Both the position numbers and the translations under genes were made by a program. A stretch of 64,000 nucleotides of DNA from Actinoplanes utahensis (GTDB lineage: Bacteria > Actinomycetota > Actinomycetes > Mycobacteriales > Micromonosporaceae). Numbering within the stretch: the first letter of the stretch is position 1; the number at the start of each line of letters is the position of its first letter. Shown here one piece after another: positions 34,559 to 44,165 of the stretch. The stretch is taken from NCBI RefSeq assembly GCF_016862455.1, contig NZ_BOMZ01000074.1, forward strand, positions 1 to 64,000, written 5' to 3'. The notes below the pieces were generated by a model that saw only the letters and a list, made by a program, of their open reading frames with translations, was not told the DNA's origin and searched no databases.

Positions 34559-35677
34559 ATGTCCGTACCCCTCTCGATCCTCGACCTGTCCCCGCTGGTC
34601 TCCGGAGGCGACGCCGGCGACGCCCTGCGCCGCACCCTCGATCTGGCCCGCCGGGCCGAACAGTTCGGCTACCACCGCTACTGGGTGGCCGAACACCATT
34701 TCACCCCCGGTGTCGCCAGCTCCCAGCCCGCGCTGCTGCTCGGCCAGATCGCCGCCGTCACCGACCACATCCGGCTCGGCTCCGGGGCGGTGCAGACCGG
34801 CTTCCAGACCGCGCTGTCCATCGTGGAACAGTTCGGGCTGCTCGACGCCCTGTACCCGGGCCGGTTCGACCTCGGGCTGGGCCGTTCCGGGCAGGCCAGG
34901 AAGGAGGCCGTCCGGGAGGCGGCCGAGCACGCGCAACCGCAGGAGGAACGGGTCGTCGACGGCCTGCTGATCCCGAAACCGTTCTCCTGGGCGCCGATCT
35001 TCGCCTCCCAACGGACCGCGCTGGCCGGCAGCTTCCTCACCCAGCCCGGCGCCGAACCCCTCGGCCTCACCGACGTCCTCGACCAGATCTTCGCCCTGCT
35101 CGCCGGGCCGGTCGCCGACGAGGAGGGCAACGAGGTCGTCGCCACCCCCGGCGCCGGCGCCGACCTCGACGTGTGGCTGCTCGGCAGCTCCGGCGGGGAG
35201 AGCGCCCGGACCGCCGGCGCGCGGGGCCTGCCGTTCGCGGCGAACTACCACGTCGCCCCGGCGAAGATCCTGGAAGCCGTCGCGGCGTACCGGGAATCGT
35301 TCGTGCCGTCCGCGGCCAACCCGCGGCCGCGCCTGATGGTCTCCGCCGACGTGCTCGTCGCCGAGGACGACGAGACCGCCCGCCGGCTGGCGCAACCGTT
35401 CGCCGTCTGGGTCCACAGCATCCGTACCGGCCTCGGCGCCGTCCCGTTCCCGAGCATCGACGAAGCCGCCGCCTTCACCTGGACCGACCACGCCCGCGAC
35501 CTGGTCGCGGATCGGGTCGCCACCCAGTTCGCCGGCTCACCCCAGACGGTCGCCGCCCAACTGCGCACCCTGCAGCGCGTCACCGGCGCCGACGAACTGC
35601 TGATCACCACGATCGCCCACGACCACGCCGACCGGCTCCGCTCCTACGAGCTCCTGGCCAAGGAGTGGTCCGCCTGA
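34559..35677 (+). CDS. LLM-class monooxygenase, MsnO8-like
   Basis: A 372-residue luciferase-like protein with the marked start PLSILDLSPLVSGGDAGDAL, YHRYWVAEHHFTPGVASSQP and RLGSGAVQTGFQTALSIVEQ seen in the MsnO8 group. It begins 25 bp after the DszA-like gene and closes the operon. Role as for the preceding two genes: oxidative attack on the imported organic compound, probably organosulfur. Confidence 0.85.
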   Translation: MSVPLSILDLSPLVSGGDAGDALRRTLDLARRAEQFGYHRYWVAEHHFTPGVASSQPALLLGQIAAVTDHIRLGSGAVQTGFQTALSIVEQFGLLDALYPGRFDLGLGRSGQARKEAVREAAEHAQPQEERVVDGLLIPKPFSWAPIFASQRTALAGSFLTQPGAEPLGLTDVLDQIFALLAGPVADEEGNEVVATPGAGADLDVWLLGSSGGESARTAGARGLPFAANYHVAPAKILEAVAAYRESFVPSAANPRPRLMVSADVLVAEDDETARRLAQPFAVWVHSIRTGLGAVPFPSIDEAAAFTWTDHARDLVADRVATQFAGSPQTVAAQLRTLQRVTGADELLITTIAHDHADRLRSYELLAKEWSA

Positions 35678-35798
35678 CGGGGGACACCTGCCGTCGAATC
35701 AAGGACAACGCCGGCCGGAAACGGTCGCGCGGCTCGTAGCATCCATCGTCCGGCCGTCCCACAGGCGGCGCCGACGAGTGCTTCGGCAGGTGCTTGAC

Positions 35799-36155
35799 GT
35801 GAACGTACGACTCACCCTGGGCCACAGCGACACCGACGCCATGGTGTCGCTGTGGCAGTGGCTCGACGACCAGCCGGCCGTCCACCGGCACGGACGGCCG
35901 CAGTGGGCGCAGGACCCCGGCGAAGGGCGGATGGGCGGCGCGTTCGAGACCATCCTGGTGCTGGTGGAGAACGGGCTGACGATCGCGCAACTGGTGGTCG
36001 CGGTGCTGGAATGGCGCGCGTCTCGTCCCGGCCCCGAACCGGAGATCGTCATCGAACGGGGCCCGGTGACCTTCACGGTGTCCGGCGCCGTCGACGACGA
36101 GACCTTACGGAAGATCATCGAGGCTCTCGGCGACGAACCGCCCCACGACGAGTAG
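35799..36155 (+). CDS. effector-associated constant component EACC1
   Basis: A 118-residue protein. A ferredoxin-like N-terminal region (VRLTLGHSDTDAMVSLWQWL) is followed by a membrane-like helix (FETILVLVENGLTIAQLVVA) and a C-terminal strand-helix unit. This is the EACC1 layout described for NTP-dependent actinobacterial conflict systems, where it always neighbours a caspase or STAND effector. GTG 35799 with GGCAGG 8 nt upstream is chosen over GTGs at 35778 and 35790. Codon 103 is the rare TTA. The stop overlaps the caspase start. Confidence 0.82.
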   Translation: MNVRLTLGHSDTDAMVSLWQWLDDQPAVHRHGRPQWAQDPGEGRMGGAFETILVLVENGLTIAQLVVAVLEWRASRPGPEPEIVIERGPVTFTVSGAVDDETLRKIIEALGDEPPHDE

Positions 36156-38527
36156 TGGCGGAGTTACCGGACCCGGCCCAGTCCCGGGCGCTCCTCATCG
36201 GGGTCAGCGACTTCAAGTGCCTGGACGCCCTGCCCGCCGTCGCCGGCAACCTCGACGGTCTGGCCGCGGCGCTGCAGGACCGGCTGCTGTGGGGCCTGCC
36301 ACCGGAACGCTGCACGATCATCAGCAGCGCGGGGGACGAGCCCATCACCGTCCCCCGGGTGCTGCGCGTGCTGAACGAGACCGCCCAGGACGTCGGCAGC
36401 GGTGGGCTGTTGCTGGTCTACTACGCCGGGCACGGGCTCGTCGAGACCGACACCGGCCGCCTGCACCTCGCGGTCACCGCCAGCGAGCGAGGGGAGGAGG
36501 ACGCGACGGCGATTCCGTACGAGTCGGTCCGCCGCCGGGTGTGGCGCAGCGGATCCACCCACCGGCTCGTCATCCTCGACTGCTGTTACGCCGGGCGGGC
36601 GCTGGTCGGCGAGATGTCGGCGCTCGACTCGGTGGAGGATCTGGAGATCGAACAGTCGGTCATCCTGGCCGCCGCGAGCCGGACCGTGGCGGCGCTCGCC
36701 CCGCCCGGCGAGCCGTACACCGCGTTCACCGGCGACCTGATCCGGCTGCTCAGCGACGGCATCCCGGACGGGCCGGACTTCCTCGACGCCCAGCTCATCT
36801 GGAAGGACCTGGTCCGGTCCCAGCGGGCCAAGAGCCGGCCGCAACCGGAGTTCCGGACCCGCAACGCCGGCGGCGACGTGCCACTGGTCCGCAACGCCTG
36901 GCGGCAGCGGGGCCTGCCGAAGGCCGTGCACGAGCAGATCCTGGCCGGCGTCGCCGAGGTCGCGGTGGTGGCCGACGTCATCGACCACTACGGACCGGAC
37001 GAACTGGACGAGCACGTCTCCCTGGCGTGCGTCGTCTACCTCGCCGAGGCGGCGCTGCGAGCCACCGAGCCGCATCAGGGCGCGGCCGCGACCCTGCACC
37101 GGCACTGGTCGCCGCGGGTGTCCCGGATCCTGGCCGGGCAGGCGCCCCGCCTCCAGCACGGCCTGTTCGCACTGGCCGCCGGCGCCGGCGCCGATGCGCC
37201 GACCGGTCTCCTCGACGACCTGCTGGCGGCGGACACCGACCCGGACCTCCTGGTGTCCATGATCGAGGATGCTTCCGGCGTGGACCGCCAGGACCTCGTC
37301 CGGCGTGCCGCGACGACCCGGCCCGCCGTCCGGGTCGCTCTCGTCCGCTCGACCGTCGACGGCGCCCGCATCCTTGTCGAACGCCGCGGGCACAGCGAGG
37401 ACATCACGGATCGGCTGCGGTGCAACCTCGGCTGGATCGCCGGTCTGGAGCCGAAGCGGCAGGCGTGGCTGGAACCGCTGCTGACGGTGGCCGGCGGGGG
37501 AACGCTCGAACCCGGCGACATCCCGCCGCTGACCGAGGTGTGCCCCGACGGGCCGCTGCTGATCTATCAGGTCGCCCATGTCACCGATCGCGCCGACGAG
37601 ACGCTGCCCGCTGTCTGGCCGAGTCTCGTGGCGTCGCTGGGCGACCCGGGCCGCGACAGGGTGCTCGCCGAGTTGCTGCTCCGCCCCACGCCGAACGGGA
37701 TCGAGAACCGAGCCCGGCAGGACCTGCTGCTGCTGTTGATGGGCGTCCGGTGGGACCGGACGCCGACGCTCACGAAGGACTACCTGGCCGTGCTGGCGGA
37801 ACTCTGGCGTTCACCGCCCGTGGCGCCGTCGCGTGGCCGGCTCGCGGCGCCGCTGGTCGACATCCTCGGGAAAGGCGGCGTCGGCGACGGGAGGTCGGGG
37901 AGCCTGCTACCGGCCGCCGACCCGTTCGGCGACGAGGTCCGCATCGCCGCCGCCGCCGTGATCGGGGAGCGCTGGTCCCGGGCGCGCGGGCTTCTCGACC
38001 CGCTGGCCGTGCCGGCCCACTGGGTCCCGTTGATCGCCGGGCACGACGGCATGGGGTGGCTCGTGCCGGTCATCGTTCTCACCCGGCTCGCGCGGAAGGG
38101 GGCCGGGGTGTCGCCGGAGCGTCTCGGCGAGGCGTTCTGCGCCGCCGCCGGCGCGGGAGCGGACCCGCGGCAGTTGGCGGTCGCGGTGCGGCCGTGGCTC
38201 CACCTCAGCCGGCCGGAGATGATCGATGTGTTCCACGCCTATCTGGACGCGGTGGCCGCCCGCCGTGACGGCGGGGTCACCGCGCATCAGGTGTGGGCCC
38301 TCTTCCAGGACGTCGCCGGGGGGATGGGCCCGGAGATCGCCCGCAAGTGGCAGGTCCATCTGGAGAACGAGCGCCGTCGGCTGCAACGAGAGCTTCAGCG
38401 GATCCGCAAGCTGCAGAACTCCGGCGGGCCGCGGTCGCCCTCGGCGCAGCGGAACGAGCCACCTCGGGTACGCGATTCGGTCGTCCGGATGTTCCGCGAG
38501 GTGTGGCACGGACCGGAACGGCCGTGA
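36155..38527 (+). CDS. caspase-family effector with long helical C-terminus
   Basis: A 790-residue protein. Residues 1-240 form a caspase/peptidase C14 domain (SRALLIGVSDF start) with catalytic His93 in YYAGHG and Cys144 in DCCYAG, both intact. The remaining 550 residues have no NTPase motif; they look like alpha-helical repeats with a charged helical end (WQVHLENERRRLQRELQRIR) that could be a sensor or scaffold. GTG 36155 shares one base with the EACC1 stop (TAGTG), so the two are coupled. Codon 4 is TTA. Relatives are thought to trigger self-destruction when activated. Confidence 0.85.
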   Translation: MAELPDPAQSRALLIGVSDFKCLDALPAVAGNLDGLAAALQDRLLWGLPPERCTIISSAGDEPITVPRVLRVLNETAQDVGSGGLLLVYYAGHGLVETDTGRLHLAVTASERGEEDATAIPYESVRRRVWRSGSTHRLVILDCCYAGRALVGEMSALDSVEDLEIEQSVILAAASRTVAALAPPGEPYTAFTGDLIRLLSDGIPDGPDFLDAQLIWKDLVRSQRAKSRPQPEFRTRNAGGDVPLVRNAWRQRGLPKAVHEQILAGVAEVAVVADVIDHYGPDELDEHVSLACVVYLAEAALRATEPHQGAAATLHRHWSPRVSRILAGQAPRLQHGLFALAAGAGADAPTGLLDDLLAADTDPDLLVSMIEDASGVDRQDLVRRAATTRPAVRVALVRSTVDGARILVERRGHSEDITDRLRCNLGWIAGLEPKRQAWLEPLLTVAGGGTLEPGDIPPLTEVCPDGPLLIYQVAHVTDRADETLPAVWPSLVASLGDPGRDRVLAELLLRPTPNGIENRARQDLLLLLMGVRWDRTPTLTKDYLAVLAELWRSPPVAPSRGRLAAPLVDILGKGGVGDGRSGSLLPAADPFGDEVRIAAAAVIGERWSRARGLLDPLAVPAHWVPLIAGHDGMGWLVPVIVLTRLARKGAGVSPERLGEAFCAAAGAGADPRQLAVAVRPWLHLSRPEMIDVFHAYLDAVAARRDGGVTAHQVWALFQDVAGGMGPEIARKWQVHLENERRRLQRELQRIRKLQNSGGPRSPSAQRNEPPRVRDSVVRMFREVWHGPERP

Positions 38528-38611
38528 ATCACCGTGCGAAGTGGTGGTGGGGCGGAGGAAGGAGCATGATCGGCCGGGACAGCGCGATCGCTGGTCCCCC
38601 GGGAGGTCGTC

Positions 38612-39583
38612 ATGGTCCGTCGCCGCATCCACCCACGCCGCTGGACGCCGCCGCGCCTGGCCGACCCCGGGGCGACCGGCACGCTGCGGGTCGCCCGGCG
38701 GCTGCCGACCGGCGGGCACGGGCCTGAGGACGTGGTCTTCGACCGTCGGGGGCGGATCCTCTGCGGGCTCGCCGACGGGCGGATCGTGCGTCTCGACCCG
38801 GCCGGCGGGGAGCCGACCGTGCTGGCGGACACCGGCGGCCGGCCGCTCGGGCTGCATCCCTGCGCCGACGGTTCGGTGCTCGTCTGCGACCACGACCGCG
38901 GGCTGCTGAAGGCGCACCCGGACGGCACGGTGGAGCAGCTGGCCGCGGTGCCGTTCGCCAGCAACGTCGTGCAGGCGGCCGACGGGACGATCTGGTTCAC
39001 CGCCTCGACCACCGCCTGGACCCTCGACGACCACCTCGGCGACGTCTTCGAGCACTCGTGCACCGGCCGGCTGTTCCGGCGGGACACCGACGGCGCCGTC
39101 ACCACCGTGCTGGACGGCCTCAAGTTCGCCAACGGCCTCGTCCTCGCCCCCGACGAGTCGCACCTGCTGATCGCCGAGACCACCGGCTACCGGATCCGGC
39201 GCCACTGGCTCACCGGGCCGCGCGCGGGGAGCACCGAGATCCTCGTCGAGAATCTGGCCGGATTCCCCGACAACATGTCGCTGGGTGGCGACGGGCTGCT
39301 CTGGGTGGGGATCGCCGCGCCCCGCGACGCGCTGCTGGACCGGCTGCTGCCGCTGCCCGGCGTGCTGCGCACCCTGCTGTGGAACCTGCCCGCGGCGATC
39401 CGCCCGAAAGCCGTCCCGATCGCCTGGGCCATGGCGTTCACCCTGGACGGCGCCCCGGTCCACGACCTGCGCGCCGCCGACGGCTCGTACGGCTTCGTCA
39501 CCTCGGCCGCGTCGCACGACGGAACGGTCGTCCTCGGCAGCCTCACCGAATCCGACGTGGCGATCGTACACATCAGTCTTTAA
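38612..39583 (+). CDS. SMP-30/strictosidine-synthase-like beta-propeller protein
   Basis: A 323-residue six-bladed propeller protein (HGPEDVVFDRRGRILCGLAD, GLKFANGLVLAPDESHLLIA, TGYRIRRHWLTGPRAGSTEI, NLAGFPDNMSLGGDGLLWVG), as in SMP-30 lactonases and strictosidine-synthase-like proteins. The metal-site Asn/Asp of lactonases are plausible in FAN and PDN. GGGAGG precedes ATG 38612. It is followed by a LysR gene 55 bp downstream. Probably a lactonase or esterase of unknown substrate. Confidence 0.85.
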   Translation: MVRRRIHPRRWTPPRLADPGATGTLRVARRLPTGGHGPEDVVFDRRGRILCGLADGRIVRLDPAGGEPTVLADTGGRPLGLHPCADGSVLVCDHDRGLLKAHPDGTVEQLAAVPFASNVVQAADGTIWFTASTTAWTLDDHLGDVFEHSCTGRLFRRDTDGAVTTVLDGLKFANGLVLAPDESHLLIAETTGYRIRRHWLTGPRAGSTEILVENLAGFPDNMSLGGDGLLWVGIAAPRDALLDRLLPLPGVLRTLLWNLPAAIRPKAVPIAWAMAFTLDGAPVHDLRAADGSYGFVTSAASHDGTVVLGSLTESDVAIVHISL

Positions 39584-39638
39584 GGTGATCTCGGGGTTAA
39601 AGGGAGTGCGGCGGTGGCCGGGCGCGCACCATCGCAGG

Positions 39639-40589
39639 GTGGAGTTGCGGCAGCTCAGCTACGTCGAGGCGGTGGCGCGCTACGGGGGGTTCACCCGCGC
39701 CGCCGAGCGGCTGCACGTCGCGCAGTCGGCGGTGTCGGCGCAGATCCGAGCGCTGGAGATCGAGCTCGGGGTGACGCTGTTCGCGCGGACCACCCGCAAG
39801 GTGGCGCTGACCCCGGCGGGGGAGATGTTCGTGGCGCGGGCCCGGCGGATCCTCGCCGAACTGGACGGCGCCCGCGCCGAGATGAACGAGATCACCGCCG
39901 TGGTCAGCGGCCGGGTCACCGTCGGGGTGACCGCGGTGCTGGGCGCCTACGACCTGCCGCGCGCCCTGGCCCGGTTCCGGGAACAGTTCCCGAGGATCGC
40001 GTTGCGGCAGCGGTCCGGGCTGATCACCGGGCTGCTCGGCGCGCTCGACGGCGGCGAGCTGGACCTGGTCGTCGGGCCGTTGCACGCCGACCTGCCGGTC
40101 CGGTTCGACGCCCTGCCGCTGGTCGACGAATACCTGTCGCTGGCCCTGCCGGTCGGGCATCCGCTGACCAGGGTGGGCCGGCTGACCCTGGCCGAGGCGC
40201 GCGACGAGCCGTTCGTGAGCCTGCCCCGCGGCAGCGGCCTGCGCTGGATCCTCGACGACGCGGCCCGCTCGGCCGGGTTCACCGCGCGGGTGCAGTTCGA
40301 GACCGACGGGCCGGCGGGGGTCCGCGACCTGGTCGCGGCCGGCCTCGGCGTGGGCCTGCTGCCCCGGTCGGCGGCCCGGGCGCCGAGCGGCTCCGCGGTG
40401 GAGATCCGGCAGCTGCATCCGCCGCCCGTCCACCCGCCGATCGGTGTGGTCCACCACCGGGACCGGCCGCTGAGCCCGGCCGCCCAGTCGCTGCGGCATC
40501 ACCTCGCCGAGTTCGCCGGCCCCCGTCCCGATCCGGCCCCGCCGGTGGAGGCGGAACCGGAGGACGACCTCGTCGAGGTGCCGGACTGA
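39639..40589 (+). CDS. LysR-family transcriptional regulator
   Basis: A 316-residue regulator with an N-terminal winged helix (ELRQLSYVEAVARYGGFTRA, LHVAQSAVSAQIRALEIELG) and a periplasmic-binding-like effector domain (about 90-290). The C-terminal tail is proline- and acid-rich. GTG 39639 sets the canonical start but has only a weak ribosome site. It lies on the same strand as the SMP-30-like gene and convergent to the acetyltransferase gene; its target is not evident. Confidence 0.9.
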   Translation: MELRQLSYVEAVARYGGFTRAAERLHVAQSAVSAQIRALEIELGVTLFARTTRKVALTPAGEMFVARARRILAELDGARAEMNEITAVVSGRVTVGVTAVLGAYDLPRALARFREQFPRIALRQRSGLITGLLGALDGGELDLVVGPLHADLPVRFDALPLVDEYLSLALPVGHPLTRVGRLTLAEARDEPFVSLPRGSGLRWILDDAARSAGFTARVQFETDGPAGVRDLVAAGLGVGLLPRSAARAPSGSAVEIRQLHPPPVHPPIGVVHHRDRPLSPAAQSLRHHLAEFAGPRPDPAPPVEAEPEDDLVEVPD

Positions 40590-40611
40590 CGCGGGGCCGC
40601 ACCCACCGCCC

Positions 40612-41310
40612 TCAGATGCGGCGGTAGTGGGTGAAGTCGGTACGCCTGCGCAGCTCGAAACCGATCGACTCGTACAGCCGGATGGCGTGGACGTTGCCGG
40701 CCGACGTGTGCAGGAACGGCGTCTCGCCGCGGTCGCGGATGCCCGCCGCCACCGCCTGGACCAGGCGGGTGGCCAGGCCCTGCTTGCGGAACGCCGGATC
40801 GGTGCAGACCGCGCTGATCTCCGTCCACCCGGGCGGGTGCAGCCGCTCCCCGGCCATCGCGACCAGCCGCCCGCCCGGTGCGCGCAGCCCCAGATAGGTG
40901 CCCAGCTCCACGGTCCGCCGCCGGAACGGGCCCGGCTGGGTACGGTCGATCAGGTCGAGGATCTCCGGGACGTCGGCCGGGCCGAGCCGGACCGCGTCCA
41001 CAGCGGGCGCCCCGGCCGGCGCGGACGTGGCGACCAACTGCACCCCGCCGACGCTGCCGGCCACCTCCCACCCCGGGTGGACCACCCCACCGGCCCCCGC
41101 GATCGCGACCGTCGAGCCGGCCGGGACGAGCGCCTTCAGGTCGGCCCAGGCTTGCGGGTCGGCCGGGTCGGCGAGGGCGTGGAACGGCGCGACCTCGTGG
41201 TCGTACCGGGCGGCCCGGCCGTGGGTCACCGCGAACCGGGCGTGCGCCCCGGACAGCGAGCTCCAGACCACCGTGTCCAGCACGTCCGTCGCGGCGAGCG
41301 AGCGGGTCAC
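40612..41310 (-). CDS. GNAT-family N-acetyltransferase
   Basis: A 232-residue protein whose C-terminal 130 residues are a GNAT domain: TEISAVCTDPAFRKQGLATR is the acetyl-CoA-binding A motif, and NVHAIRLYESIGFELRRRTD completes it. The N-terminal 95 residues are a second, degenerate GNAT-like half. GTG 41310 overlaps the stop of the upstream binding-protein gene (GTGA), so it is the last gene of an amino-acid importer operon. Acetylation of an imported amino acid or S-substituted cysteine is a reasonable role. Confidence 0.88.
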   Translation of the reverse strand: MTRSLAATDVLDTVVWSSLSGAHARFAVTHGRAARYDHEVAPFHALADPADPQAWADLKALVPAGSTVAIAGAGGVVHPGWEVAGSVGGVQLVATSAPAGAPAVDAVRLGPADVPEILDLIDRTQPGPFRRRTVELGTYLGLRAPGGRLVAMAGERLHPPGWTEISAVCTDPAFRKQGLATRLVQAVAAGIRDRGETPFLHTSAGNVHAIRLYESIGFELRRRTDFTHYRRI

Positions 41311-42284
41311 TTGCCCTCGATCGGCAGGCCCGGCGGGTTGACCTCGGCCTTGGTGACGGCCTCGTTGGAGAGGTTCCAGCGCTCGAGGATCTTCGCGTAG
41401 TCACCGCTGGCGATCAGCTTGTCGAGTGCCGCCGCGTACGCCTTGACCAGGCCGTTGTCCTTCTTGGTGGTGAGCGCGATCAGGCCCTGGAGGTCCTTGC
41501 CGGCGCCGGAGTAGGTGCCGACGACCTCGGTCTCGCCGGTGGTGGCGACGTGGTAGGCGGCCGACGGGCTGGGGCCGAGGTGCAGGTCGATCTGGCCGGC
41601 GCCGAGGGCCAGGTAGACGGCCTGGTTGGTCTGGTAGTACCTGATGTCGACCTTGGGCAGGCCCGCCTTCTCGACCTCCTCGGCCCACTCGACCAGGATC
41701 TTCTCCTGGTTGGTTCCGGAGCTGACCGACACCTTCTTACCGGCGATGTCGGCGGGCGTGGTGACCTTCTTGCCGTAGCCCTTCTTCGCCAGCCACGCCA
41801 GGTTGTCCAGGCGGTAGGTGACGAAGTCGTACTTCTGCTTGCGCTCCTCGGTGACGGTGATGTTCGACGCGCCGAGCTGGAACTTCCCGCTGTCCAGGCC
41901 GATGAACAGGTTCTCCCAGGAGGTGTTCTCCAGGACCGGCTCCAGGCCGAGGACCCCGGCGATGGCGACCGCGACGTCCGGCTCGTTGCCGATCAGGGTC
42001 TTGTTGTCGGTGGCGGCGAAGGCGAGCGGCGGGAACCCGGACCCGGCGGCGCCGATGCCGATCACCAGCTTGCCGGACGCCTTCACGTCGGCCGGCAGCA
42101 GCGCGGCGGCGGCCTCGTCCCTGGCCGGCACGATCCGGTTCTGCTCCGGGCTCAGGTTGAGCTTCACCGCGGCGGCCGCCGACGGGTTCGCCGCCGCCTG
42201 CACCGGCGCGGTCTCCTCCGGCGCGGCGCAGGCGGTCAGGCTGAGGGTGACCGCCGCAAGAACTGACATCCATCGTGTACGCAT
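41307..42284 (-). CDS. polar amino-acid ABC importer lipoprotein
   Basis: A 325-residue SBP_bac_3 lipoprotein. The signal ends in SLTAC with Cys19. The fold is shown by GKLVIGIGAAGSGFPPLAFA, GNEPDVAVAIAGVLGLE, and GKFQLGASNITVTEERKQKY. ATG 42284 with an AGAAGCGAG site is preferred to an in-frame start at 42305. Together with the ATPase and permease upstream it forms a TcyJ/FliY-like system, for which cystine-type substrates are common. Confidence 0.92.
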   Translation of the reverse strand: MRTRWMSVLAAVTLSLTACAAPEETAPVQAAANPSAAAAVKLNLSPEQNRIVPARDEAAAALLPADVKASGKLVIGIGAAGSGFPPLAFAATDNKTLIGNEPDVAVAIAGVLGLEPVLENTSWENLFIGLDSGKFQLGASNITVTEERKQKYDFVTYRLDNLAWLAKKGYGKKVTTPADIAGKKVSVSSGTNQEKILVEWAEEVEKAGLPKVDIRYYQTNQAVYLALGAGQIDLHLGPSPSAAYHVATTGETEVVGTYSGAGKDLQGLIALTTKKDNGLVKAYAAALDKLIASGDYAKILERWNLSNEAVTKAEVNPPGLPIEGK

Positions 42285-42312
42285 GAGCTCGCTTCTTCTC
42301 GTCAACGGGTGA

Positions 42313-43068
42313 TCAGACGAGGACCTTGGACAGGAACGCCCGGGTCCTCTCGTGTCTCGGGTGGTCCAGAACCTGGGCGGGGGTGCCCTGCTCGACGATC
42401 CGGCCGGAGTCCATGAACACGACGGTGTCGGCGACCTCGCGGGCGAAACCGATCTCGTGCGTCACCACGATCATCGTGGTGCCGGCGCGGGCCAGGTCGC
42501 GGAGCACGTCCAGCACCTCGCCGACCAGTTCCGGGTCCAGTGCCGACGTCGGCTCGTCGAAGAGGATCAACTTCGGTTCCAGCGCGAGCGCCCGGGCGAT
42601 GGCGACGCGCTGCTGCTGCCCGCCGGACAACTGACGGGGGTACGCCCCGGCCCGGTCCCACAGGTCGACCAGGGCCAGCAGTTCGTGCGCCTTCTCGTAC
42701 GCCTGGCTCTTGGTCTTGCGCAGTGCCGAGTGCCGGGCCTCCGCGACGTTCTGCAGGGCGGTGAGGTGCGGGAAGAGGTTGAAGTTCTGGAAGACGAAGC
42801 CGATCCCGACGCGCTGCTGGAGGATCCGCCGCTCGCTGAGCTCGTGCAGCCGGTTGCCCCGCTGCTCGTAACCGATCAGCTCGCCGTCGACCCGGACCGT
42901 GCCGCTGTTCACCTTCTCCAGGCGGTTGATGCAGCGCAGCAGCGTGGACTTGCCGGAGCCGGAAGGTCCGAGGATCACGGTGACGGTGCCGGCCTCCACG
43001 GTCAGGTCGATGCCCTTGAGCACCTCGATCGGGCCGAACGACTTGTGCACTCCGGAGATCTCGATCAT
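42313..43068 (-). CDS. polar amino-acid ABC importer ATPase
   Basis: A 251-residue ATPase with Walker A GPSGSGKST, signature LSGGQQQRVAIARAL and FDEPTSALDPELVGEVL, of the GlnQ/TcyC class. ATG 43068 overlaps the permease stop (ATGA). Second gene of the operon permease-ATPase-lipoprotein-acetyltransferase. Confidence 0.94.
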   Translation of the reverse strand: MIEISGVHKSFGPIEVLKGIDLTVEAGTVTVILGPSGSGKSTLLRCINRLEKVNSGTVRVDGELIGYEQRGNRLHELSERRILQQRVGIGFVFQNFNLFPHLTALQNVAEARHSALRKTKSQAYEKAHELLALVDLWDRAGAYPRQLSGGQQQRVAIARALALEPKLILFDEPTSALDPELVGEVLDVLRDLARAGTTMIVVTHEIGFAREVADTVVFMDSGRIVEQGTPAQVLDHPRHERTRAFLSKVLV

Positions 43069-43985
43069 TTGCGGAGCGCCGCCTTGAGTCGCTGGAACGG
43101 GGTGGGCGGCAGGGTGCGGACCGCGCCGCGGGCGAAGTGCCGCTCGACGTAGAACTGCAGGATCGACAGCAACGCGGTGAGGATCACGTACCAGACGGTG
43201 GCGACCATCAGCAGCGGCACCACCCGCCCGTTGCGGCCGTAGATCACCTGCACCTGGTAGAACAGCTCGCCGATGGCCAGCACGTACACCATCGACGTGC
43301 TCTTCAGCAGCATGATCAGCAGGTTCGCGGCGTTCGGCAGGATGGCGCGCATCGCCTGGGGCAGCACGATCCGGTAGAACTGCCGCCACCGTGGGATGCC
43401 GAGCGCCGTTGCGGCCTCGTGCTGGCCCTGATCCACCGAGAGCAGGCCGGCCCGGATCACCTCACCGGCGTACGCGGCCTCGTGCAGGGCCAGGCCCAGC
43501 AGCGCCGCGCCGAAGCTGCCGATCAGGCTCACCGTCGGGAACGAGAAGCCGGGCCCGAACGGGATGCCGATCTGCAGGCTCTCGTACAGGTAGCCGAGGT
43601 TGGCCCAGAACAGCAACTGCACCAGCAGCGGCACGGACCGGAACACCCAGATGAACGTCCAGGCCACCCCGGACAGCACCGGGTTCGCGGACAGGCGCAT
43701 CGCGGCCAGCGGGATGCCGCCGAGAAAGCCCAGGACCGCGCCGGCGACGGTCAGCCCGACGGTGAGCAGCAGCGCGTCGACGACCGACTTCTCCAGGAAG
43801 TAACCGGCGAACGTCCCCCAGTCCCAGCCGGGGTTGGTGACCAGCCCGTGCACCAGCTGGGCCAGCAGGACCAGGACCAGCGCGGTGCCGGCCCAGCGCC
43901 ACGGATGGCGGGCCGGGACGACGACGAGATCGCCGTCGGTGTCGCCGGCGGCGGCCGCCTGTCGCGGCGGGGTGAGGACGCTCAT
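43065..43985 (-). CDS. polar amino-acid ABC importer permease
   Basis: A 306-residue HisM/GlnP-type permease (WTFIWVFRSVPLLVQLLFWA, YAGEVIRAGLLSVDQGQHEA, PNAANLLIMLLKSTSMVYVL). One copy would act as a homodimer. First gene of its operon. It is divergent from the sulfonate-type importer at 44166, with 180 bp of shared control region. Confidence 0.92.
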   Translation of the reverse strand: MSVLTPPRQAAAAGDTDGDLVVVPARHPWRWAGTALVLVLLAQLVHGLVTNPGWDWGTFAGYFLEKSVVDALLLTVGLTVAGAVLGFLGGIPLAAMRLSANPVLSGVAWTFIWVFRSVPLLVQLLFWANLGYLYESLQIGIPFGPGFSFPTVSLIGSFGAALLGLALHEAAYAGEVIRAGLLSVDQGQHEAATALGIPRWRQFYRIVLPQAMRAILPNAANLLIMLLKSTSMVYVLAIGELFYQVQVIYGRNGRVVPLLMVATVWYVILTALLSILQFYVERHFARGAVRTLPPTPFQRLKAALRK

Positions 43986-44165
43986 GGCCGAAACGCTAGG
44001 CAGCCGCGGCCATCTCCTTCAATACCTACTGGGAATATATGTTTAACGAACCTGTTGCGGCCCCGGCCGCGCGCGGCCGGGCCGGTGGGGCAGGTATTGC
44101 CATTAACTCCATAGATGCGATAGGAATAGCGGGCATTCGTCGCGTACCCCTGCCAGGAGTTTTCT

